From Rostratula benghalensis (Eukaryota > Chordata > Aves > Charadriiformes > Rostratulidae), in NCBI GenBank assembly GCA_013399305.1, contig VXAI01000090.1, forward strand, positions 1,484,095 through 1,548,094: a stretch of DNA of 64,000 nucleotides, read 5' to 3'. Below are positions 62,269-64,000 of this stretch, one piece after another. A program made the translations under genes and the position numbers. The notes under the pieces are model-generated. The model was not told where the DNA came from and made no database searches. It saw only the letters and a list, made by a program, of their open reading frames with translations. Position 1 is the stretch's first letter. Each line of letters begins with the position of its first letter.

Positions 62269-64000
62269 GTATGTATTGCACAGCTGTGATATGCTGTTTT
62301 TCAAAATTTGCACAAGGACAAAATCTAAAGTAATTAGTATTTACTTTCTCAGTCCTGTGAAAAAAGCTGTAGTAAATATTGTCCTAAAAAGCTGAATTGC
62401 TTCTACAGAGCTGTATTGTTTTCTTCTGTACTGAATGCATACCTTCTTTAAGTAACTGCAAATTCTGACACTGCTTGTAAACCCATGGACCAAATGAAAA
62501 ACTAGAGAGTGTTGCTGAATCTTGAGGTGAATGACAATTTTAGAGTCTACTGCTATTTTTTTGACTCTTCTAAATTCCATTTTCACAATTTTGTTTATAC
62601 GGCAACAATGTTCTCGTGTCTATTTTCTTCTTGTATTCTGGTTTAAATCAAAGCTGGTTTAACTAGTGAAAAGCAAAGGTAAAATTAAATAAAGAAACTG
62701 AGATTATGCGTCAGTTGTTCATTTTACCTCTGATCACAGTTTAGTCCTGTTGGAGCCAAACTTTATAAAGAAGAGTCAAAACAGAGGTCATGGAGCCTGT
62801 CCAAGTGACAGTGACCACTAATGAATGCTTAGGGAAGACATGAGATGTGGTGGAGAAACCTTCCCCATTTTATTTCAGCTAATGGAATTTTAGGGAATTC
62901 TGAATCAATTTCTTCTGTTAAGTAATCTTTGACTCCTCTTTCTTTCATGACTTTTTTCAGGTACTTTTTGAATCGTGTTATATTTTGGTCTCTACAACAT
63001 TGTATAACAGTAGGGTTTACTTTTTAATTATGCATTGTGTAAAATAGTGCTTTATTTCTTTGTTTTAAAGCTGCTAGTTGAATTCAGTTATTGTACTGAA
63101 ACGCCAAATAATTGTTTTCTCTTCACTTTCTAAAGTTTATTAATGATTTTCAAGGTATTAACCATAATACCCTATTAGTCACCTCTTATTCAAAAAGAAA
63201 AGTTAAAATTGCTTAGCTATTCTTTCAGAAGTATGGATGCTGTCTGACATCTTTGATGAACCCTGTTGCTCTTTTCTGTATCTTTTTCAGGTTTTTGTTT
63301 TTGAGATTAGGGGAATAAAACCATGAACTGCTCTTGTCTAGCTCTGAACTCAGTACCTCCTATTTACATGATGATGTGATAAAGGCCTTTACCGTTATTT
63401 CTGTTCCTTTCTTAAGAATTCCTAGTAATTTGTTTACTTAATCTTATATATATTGAGCAGTAAGCCAATGTTTGCATAGACCTGTATACAATAAGACAAA
63501 GATATATTTTCTCAGTAGTAACAGCTAGTTGCTATGCTAACTAGTTCATCACTGCATGTGCAAATTTGGGAAGTAGTTCAGTTTTCTCCTGTGAAATGTG
63601 TCAATGTTGAATTCAGTTAAGTTTCATCTGCCTTTTTGTTATTTATTCACTCAGTATCATAAGATCTACCTGCAGCTCTTTGCACCGGTATTTTGTGTTT
63701 TTACTCCCCTGAAAGATTCAGTATGACCAGCAAACTTTATCACCTTCCTGGCTGCTCTTTTCTAGCAGATATACATCCATAATTCAAAGCCCAGGTTCCA
63801 GAGCACACGTCTGAGGAACTCTGTGACTTCTCTCCACTGTGAAATTTAAACATTTATTCCAGTCTTTTGCTTCTTATTTTTTAACTGGTCTGTAGGAAAT
63901 ACTCTATTTTACTCCATAACAGTTTCATTTCCTTAGTAAACCCTGCTGAAAGACCTTCAATAAAGCCTTTGGAAAACCAGATGTAGCACGGCTGCACATT
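62269..64000. other. Start of next MLIP intron
   Basis: Begins at the gtatgt donor. No sequence cognate to the next MLIP segment, no transposon and no poly-A signal context that would suggest a gene end was recognised. The gene is therefore expected to continue past the window. Confidence 0.7.

Overview
The window is vertebrate nuclear DNA, almost certainly from a bird. It is AT-rich and intron-dominated, has GT-AG splice sites, and carries many CR1 LINE fragments ending in the (ATTCTRTG)n-like octamer typical of avian CR1. I see no bacterial-style operons, no CRISPR array and no rRNA gene. I recognised no tRNA by eye, and no obvious CpG island or promoter.

One protein-coding gene is supported: MLIP (muscular LMNA-interacting protein, also called CIP), on the plus strand. 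Nine exons read from about 31.6 kb to 62.3 kb: 31587-31745, 33702-34070, 39141-40769, 45904-45975, 54755-54820, 54903-54986, 55082-55141, 56746-56790 and 62224-62268. Each has an AG acceptor and GT donor, and each is a whole number of codons in phase 0. Joined in order they give 843 codons without a stop. I could not find the first exon or the exons after 62268, so the gene runs off both ends. The 1,629-nt Ser/Pro-rich exon corresponds to the large exon of the long MLIP isoforms. The small downstream exons match, in order and mostly in exact length, the C-terminal half of mammalian MLIP as I remember it.

Layout: 1-31586 is probably a long 5' intron (or upstream flank) with CR1 copies at about 3.9-4.6, 7.3-8.2, 27.2-29.15 and 29.3-29.8 kb, a probable ERV LTR at about 15.9-16.3 kb and a strong G-quadruplex candidate at 16.39 kb. 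31.6-40.8 kb holds the three N-terminal and central exons, with an older CR1 fragment at about 36.7-37.1 kb. 40.8-54.7 kb is intronic, with one 24-codon exon, a perfect TATACA microsatellite, an ancient CR1-like fragment and a 170-bp assembly gap. 54.75-56.8 kb holds four small exons, three of them within 387 bp. 56.8-62.2 kb is an intron with a long CR1 and a short minus-strand CR1. The last exon is at 62.2 kb, followed by intron to the end.

I did not find an undescribed gene system. The observations most worth a second look are the fully phase-0 cassette layout of MLIP, the mini-exon cluster with 82- and 95-bp introns, the six-fold LSP motif series in the large exon, and a set of CR1 copies whose 3' regions appear to carry internal deletions.
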